Positions 5,945-8,949 of a stretch of 8,949 nt of DNA are shown here, in pieces. Each line of letters starts with the position of its first letter. Position 1 is the first letter of the stretch. Source of the DNA: an uncultured Candidatus Woesearchaeota archaeon (GTDB taxonomy: Archaea > Nanobdellota > Nanobdellia > Woesearchaeales > 21-14-0-10-32-9); the NCBI GenBank assembly GCA_903891505.1, contig CAITEO010000018.1:1-8949 (forward strand). Direction: 5' to 3'. Below the pieces are notes generated by a model, which ran no database searches, was not told where the DNA came from, and saw nothing but the letters and a program-made list of their open reading frames with translations. The translations under genes were made by a program, and so were the position numbers.

Positions 5945-6020
5945 CAAAAGCTTGTTAGGATATTATTTTCAAACAAGATGCGAGTTTAATTATCAAGCAT
6001 CTGAACGGAAGGGTACTGAA

Positions 6021-7388
6021 ATGGGTTTGTGGGATAAAATAATAAGTAATCTACCAGAAGTAAGACCACCAACTCAGAAAAAACTATCTTTTACAACAAA
6101 ACTCAAATGGACAGGAATAATTCTAGGATTATATTTCTTGCTCGGATTAATACCGCTCTACGGTCTAGGACAAAACGCTCTTGAGCAATTCACATTTCTA
6201 AGCACAATTTTAGGCGCGAGCTTTGGAAGCATCATAAGCCTCGGAATTGGACCAATTGTTACAGCATCAATAGTTCTACAACTATTGAAAGGATCAGGTC
6301 TTGTCGACTTTGATTTAACATCCCACGAAGGAAAAAAAAGATTCCAAGGAATACAAAAAATATTATCAATTGGTTTCATAATACTCGAGGCATCAATCTT
6401 TGTATTCATGGGAGGTCTAAGACCAAACACAGGATTTAGTCCATGGATACTAGTACTTCAACTCACAATAGGCGGCATCTCCATAATGCTAATGGATGAA
6501 GTAGTCTCAAAATACGGCTTCGGCTCAGGAATAAGTTTATTCATTGCAGCAGGAGTTAGCCAACAAATATTCATACAATTATTCAGTCCACTACCTAGCT
6601 TAACAAACCCAGGCGTGCCTGTTGGAAAAATACCAATAATAGTACAAGCACTCGGCATCGGAAACACACTTGATGCAACACTCGCACTCGCAACAATAAT
6701 AGCTACCGTCGCCGTGTTCCTAATAGTTGTTTACATTCAATCAATAAAAGTAGAAATTCCACTAAGCTTTGGACGTGTAGCAGGTCAAGGAATAAGATGG
6801 CCTCTTAATTTACTCTACGCAAGCAACATACCAGTAATACTCGTCTCGGCATTGCTCGCGAATATACAACTATTCGCAAGACTGCTCCAGAATTGGGGAC
6901 ATCCATGGCTTGGAACATTCTCAGGTACATCACCAGTTTCAGGATTTGTATTCTGGGTAACAGGACCAGATTTATTAAAAGCATCAATCCTTGGATCAAT
7001 AACTGGTGTAATGATACTACAAGCACTATGCTTCCTAATAATCTACGTTATAGGCGCAATAATCTTTAGCGTCTTCTGGGTACAAACATCAGGACTTGAT
7101 GCTGCAAGCCAAGCAAAACAAATGATAAGCTCCGGCCTTCAAATACCAGGATTTAGACGCGATGAAAGAGTACTTGAAAAAATACTTCAAAGATACATAG
7201 GCCCGCTATCAATCATGGGCGGAATAGCAATAGGATTACTTGCCGGATTCGCAGATCTAACGGGCGCAATAGGAACAGGAACGGGACTATTATTAACTGT
7301 AATGATAATATACAGACTATATGAAGACATCGCAAAACAACATCTCTACGAGATGAACCCAGCACTAAAGAAGTTCGTTGCGATATAA
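6021..7388 (+). CDS. secY: Preprotein translocase subunit SecY (Sec61 alpha)
   Basis: 455 residues from the ATG at 6021. SecY forms the ten-helix protein-conducting channel and works with SecE and Sec61-beta, which are not in this window. Landmarks are the amphipathic N-terminus with EVRPPTQKKLSFTTKLKWTG, the TM2 region LGIGPIVTASIVLQLLKGSG, the TM4/5 region MLMDEVVSKYGFGSGISLFI, IKVEIPL....RVAGQG, SNIPVILVSALLANIQLF, FWVQTSGLD and the basic cytosolic loop PGFRRDERVLEKILQRYIGP. The C-terminal helix pair has GAIGTGTGLLLTVMIIYRLY. All are arranged as in archaeal SecY. The frame stays open upstream to an ATG at 5952, but the extra 23 residues are unlike the family and would span the probable promoter. 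In most euryarchaea adenylate kinase follows secY; here it does not. Confidence 0.96.
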   Translation: MGLWDKIISNLPEVRPPTQKKLSFTTKLKWTGIILGLYFLLGLIPLYGLGQNALEQFTFLSTILGASFGSIISLGIGPIVTASIVLQLLKGSGLVDFDLTSHEGKKRFQGIQKILSIGFIILEASIFVFMGGLRPNTGFSPWILVLQLTIGGISIMLMDEVVSKYGFGSGISLFIAAGVSQQIFIQLFSPLPSLTNPGVPVGKIPIIVQALGIGNTLDATLALATIIATVAVFLIVVYIQSIKVEIPLSFGRVAGQGIRWPLNLLYASNIPVILVSALLANIQLFARLLQNWGHPWLGTFSGTSPVSGFVFWVTGPDLLKASILGSITGVMILQALCFLIIYVIGAIIFSVFWVQTSGLDAASQAKQMISSGLQIPGFRRDERVLEKILQRYIGPLSIMGGIAIGLLAGFADLTGAIGTGTGLLLTVMIIYRLYEDIAKQHLYEMNPALKKFVAI

Positions 7389-7414
7389 ATTAATTATAAA
7401 AAAATTCACATATT

Positions 7415-7420
7415 GAGGAG
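7415..7420 (+). promoter_or_regulatory. Ribosome binding site of the DUF106 gene
   Basis: GAGGAG lies 9 bases ahead of the ATG at 7430, within the 41-base gap after secY. It supports that start and fits translation from a transcript shared with secY. Confidence 0.6.
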
Positions 7421-7429
7421 AACAAAAAA

Positions 7430-8200
7430 ATGGCGAACATATTTGTGGCAATCTATTATGCATTCATGACGTTGCCTTATTTCTGGATAATTTTTATCAT
7501 ATCACTACTAGCAACACTTCTGACGACGATAATTTACAAATACACAACAGACCAGAAAATGCTGAAACAAGTAAAACTAGAAATGAAGGATATGAAAGAT
7601 CAGCTCAAGAAGTACAAGAACGACCAGAAAAAAATGATGAAGATCCAAAAGGATATGCTTGATAAGAATATGATAATGATGAAGCAGTCATTCAAATCAA
7701 TGCTCTACACATTCATCCCATTAATACTCGTATTTGCATGGCTTGCAGCAACAATTGCATACCAGCCAGTTATGCCATACTCAAATGTAACAATAACTGC
7801 AGTCATATCAAACAGCTACCCTGGAGATATGAATTCAATAAATATTTCATCAATTCCAGCGACAACGATAACTAGAAATCTCGGATACGCGCCAGCTAAT
7901 GATAAGAATAAGGAAATACAATGGATTATGCAAGTTGGTGGGAACGGTACATATACAATAATGGTGGAATCCCAAACATTCAAGCAATCAAAAGAGATAC
8001 TCGTAACAACTGGCAAGACATTCTCAAATCCTATTTCACTCTATAAGGAAAGCCAGTTAAAAGAAGTTATTGTTGGAAACGAGAAGGTCAGGCCGTTGCA
8101 GGGAATTCCAATATTCCAGATTTTTGGGTGGCTAGGAACTTACATTGTCCTCTCGATTTTGATGAGTATTGGTCTTAGGAAACTACTTGATGTTGCATAA
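7430..8200 (+). CDS. DUF106 family membrane protein (archaeal EMC3/YidC-like insertase)
   Basis: 256 residues. Topology read from the sequence: TM1 about 17-37, a lysine- and methionine-rich coiled coil about 41-85 (QVKLEMKDMKDQLKKY and following), TM2 about 90-111, a polar beta-rich region 112-224, TM3 about 228-248 (FGWLGTYIVLSILMSIGLRK). Three membrane helices with a basic cytosolic coiled coil between the first two define the DUF106/TMCO1/EMC3/Get1 branch of the Oxa1-YidC superfamily, and archaeal members commonly sit next to secY. The likely role is insertion of membrane proteins beside the Sec channel. The outer segment of about 113 residues seems large for the family. It includes VGGNGTYTIMVESQTF, compatible with a beta sandwich. 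Family assignment rests on topology, motif pattern and neighbourhood. Confidence 0.85.
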   Translation: MANIFVAIYYAFMTLPYFWIIFIISLLATLLTTIIYKYTTDQKMLKQVKLEMKDMKDQLKKYKNDQKKMMKIQKDMLDKNMIMMKQSFKSMLYTFIPLILVFAWLAATIAYQPVMPYSNVTITAVISNSYPGDMNSINISSIPATTITRNLGYAPANDKNKEIQWIMQVGGNGTYTIMVESQTFKQSKEILVTTGKTFSNPISLYKESQLKEVIVGNEKVRPLQGIPIFQIFGWLGTYIVLSILMSIGLRKLLDVA

Positions 8201-8380
8201 GACTCGATCATAATTTTCGTTTTAGACTTTTTGTTTTAGATTTTCATTTCTAAGTTTTCTTTAGTTTCTTTATTTTCTTTTCAGATTCTGTTCGTTCCTT
8301 TTTCGTATTTTTACTTTAAATCTTCATTCTTTCTTCATCTAAACTTTTCATCTATTTTTGTTTCTTAGCAGTAGTTACAA
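8201..8380 (+). terminator. Pyrimidine-rich non-coding stretch with many T runs, probable termination zone
   Basis: After the DUF106 stop the + strand becomes strongly T/C-rich for about 170 bases. It has repeated T runs of four or five separated by single A, G or C, and repeated GTTTTAGA (near 8218-8240). No open frame of useful length, tRNA-like fold or strong hairpin is apparent on either strand. Clustered T runs in the non-template strand would act as a distributed archaeal terminator insulating the ribosomal/Sec block from the next gene. Confidence 0.5.
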
Positions 8381-8381
8381 A

Positions 8382-8398
8382 CGAAAGATTTAAATATA
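8382..8398 (+). promoter_or_regulatory. Strong archaeal promoter of the last gene
   Basis: CGAAAGA (8382-8388, BRE) is followed by TTTAAATA (8389-8396), a textbook archaeal TATA box. The usual distance of about 26 bases from box centre to start puts transcription initiation at or close to the ATG at 8419, implying a leaderless or nearly leaderless mRNA. AGGTGG at 8401-8406 looks like a Shine-Dalgarno sequence but would lie upstream of that start. Confidence 0.7.
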
Positions 8399-8418
8399 AG
8401 AGGTGGTTTATACCGACT

Positions 8419-8949
8419 ATGAATAATTATTGGAGTTCAAGTGCGACATCAGGCAATAGTTTTGAGTATTCTGTTAGTCCTATAACTCCTGTAAAATCAG
8501 AGATTCCTCTTAATATCGCGCCAGGACTTAGAGGGTGGAAAAGAAAACTTGCGAACATAAACAAGTACGCTAAGATTGGATTTGCACTTGCGACGGGAGG
8601 ATTTTTGTTGAGTCCTTCGTTGGCTTTTGGAGGGCAAAGACAAAACATTCCAAATGATAATCAAGTTATTGTTTCAAATTATGCTCCGAGCAATAGCTTG
8701 GATGAGAAGACGATTAATTTTTTTGATGCACAGAACAATCTTAAGAGTGCAGCGAGTGGAAACTTGCATATTAGTGGTCATGTTTATGGTGTTCCTGGTG
8801 GTGTTCCGATTGCGAGTGCGGATGTGAAGTTGTATAATAAGACGACTATGTCTCTTCAGAATGAAGTAGTTACTGATATCAATGGTTACTTTGATGCTAA
8901 TTCTTTTTATGTTGGTCAAAATGAGAAGAAAGGAACTCTTGAGGATTTG
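8419..8949 (+). CDS. Putative surface protein with carboxypeptidase-regulatory-like domain, 3'-incomplete
   Basis: An open frame of 177 codons runs off the window end from an ATG placed correctly for the upstream promoter. Residues 1-49 are polar, with a basic patch RGWKRKL (38-44). Residues 51-70 (AKIGFALATGGFLLSPSLAF) are a hydrophobic stretch fitting a signal peptide or membrane anchor. Residues 114-170 read GNLHISGHVYG....PIASADVKLYN.....VVTDINGYFDA, the pattern of carboxypeptidase-regulatory-like (CNA-B/transthyretin-like) beta domains, in which I-x-G-x-V, P-I-x-x-A-x-V-x-L and T-D-x-N-G-x-F recur. Such domains usually sit in extracellular adhesins or surface proteins. Codons end often in T or G (GTT, CTT, GCG, AAG), unlike the A-ending choice of the ribosomal genes. 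I do not recognise the specific protein; the domain call is by pattern only. Confidence 0.65.
   Translation, partial: MNNYWSSSATSGNSFEYSVSPITPVKSEIPLNIAPGLRGWKRKLANINKYAKIGFALATGGFLLSPSLAFGGQRQNIPNDNQVIVSNYAPSNSLDEKTINFFDAQNNLKSAASGNLHISGHVYGVPGGVPIASADVKLYNKTTMSLQNEVVTDINGYFDANSFYVGQNEKKGTLEDL

Noticed and set aside
5952..6020. Upstream ATG giving a 23-residue longer SecY
   Set aside because: The added residues are unlike SecY N-termini, lie in the probable promoter/leader, and the ATG at 6021 has a ribosome binding site and a family-like start.
7394..7404. TTATAAAAAAA as a separate TATA box for the DUF106 gene
   Set aside because: Initiation about 25 bases downstream would fall at or after the ribosome binding site (7415-7420). 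The element is indistinguishable from background A/T richness.
8627..8919. Alternative frames on both strands inside the last gene
   Set aside because: The frame from 8419 has a promoter, a hydrophobic segment and a domain pattern; the others show none of these.

Overview
This window is a ribosomal-protein gene cluster of the archaeal spc type, with everything on the + strand. It is recognisable gene by gene. The order eS4(partial)-uL5-uS14-uS8-uL6-eL32-eL19-uL18-uS5-uL30-uL15-SecY is the archaeal one: eS4, eL32 and eL19 do not occur in bacteria, and eL32 and eL19 sit between uL6 and uL18. The DNA is AT-rich, and the coding strand is very rich in A up to about 8200. Several proteins depart from typical euryarchaeal forms: uS14 has an N-terminal extension, uL30 is compact, uS5 lacks the usual cysteine cluster, and there is no adenylate kinase gene after secY. 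Together these suggest a small-genome DPANN-type archaeon (Woesearchaeota/Pacearchaeota-like). The domain assignment is secure; the phylum is a guess.

Layout. Positions 1-5896 hold eleven ribosomal protein genes, closely packed, with two 4-base ATGA overlaps (uL5/uS14 and eL19/uL18) and spacers of about 37 to 75 bases elsewhere. Start codons are often preceded by a GTGA-type Shine-Dalgarno sequence. At 5893-5931 two near-identical oligo-T blocks follow uL15. A TATA-like element and a leader come next, so secY (6021-7388) probably has its own promoter. secY is followed by a DUF106/EMC3-like membrane insertase gene (7430-8200). Positions 8201-8418 are a pyrimidine-rich non-coding stretch ending in a strong BRE/TATA promoter. 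It drives a new gene (8419 to the window end, incomplete) for a membrane-anchored or secreted protein with a carboxypeptidase-regulatory-like beta domain. Its codon choice is quite different from the genes before it.

How the genes work together. The first block builds the small and large ribosomal subunits. SecY and the DUF106 protein are the membrane side of protein synthesis: translocation channel and YidC/EMC3-type insertase. The last gene belongs to a different, cell-surface context.

The most unusual item is a compound palindromic island of about 110 bp (2713-2825) inside the charged C-terminal tail of eL32. It contains two copies of a palindrome that encodes the peptide KSADF on both DNA strands, and its composition differs from the surrounding tail. 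It looks like an in-frame inserted palindromic element.
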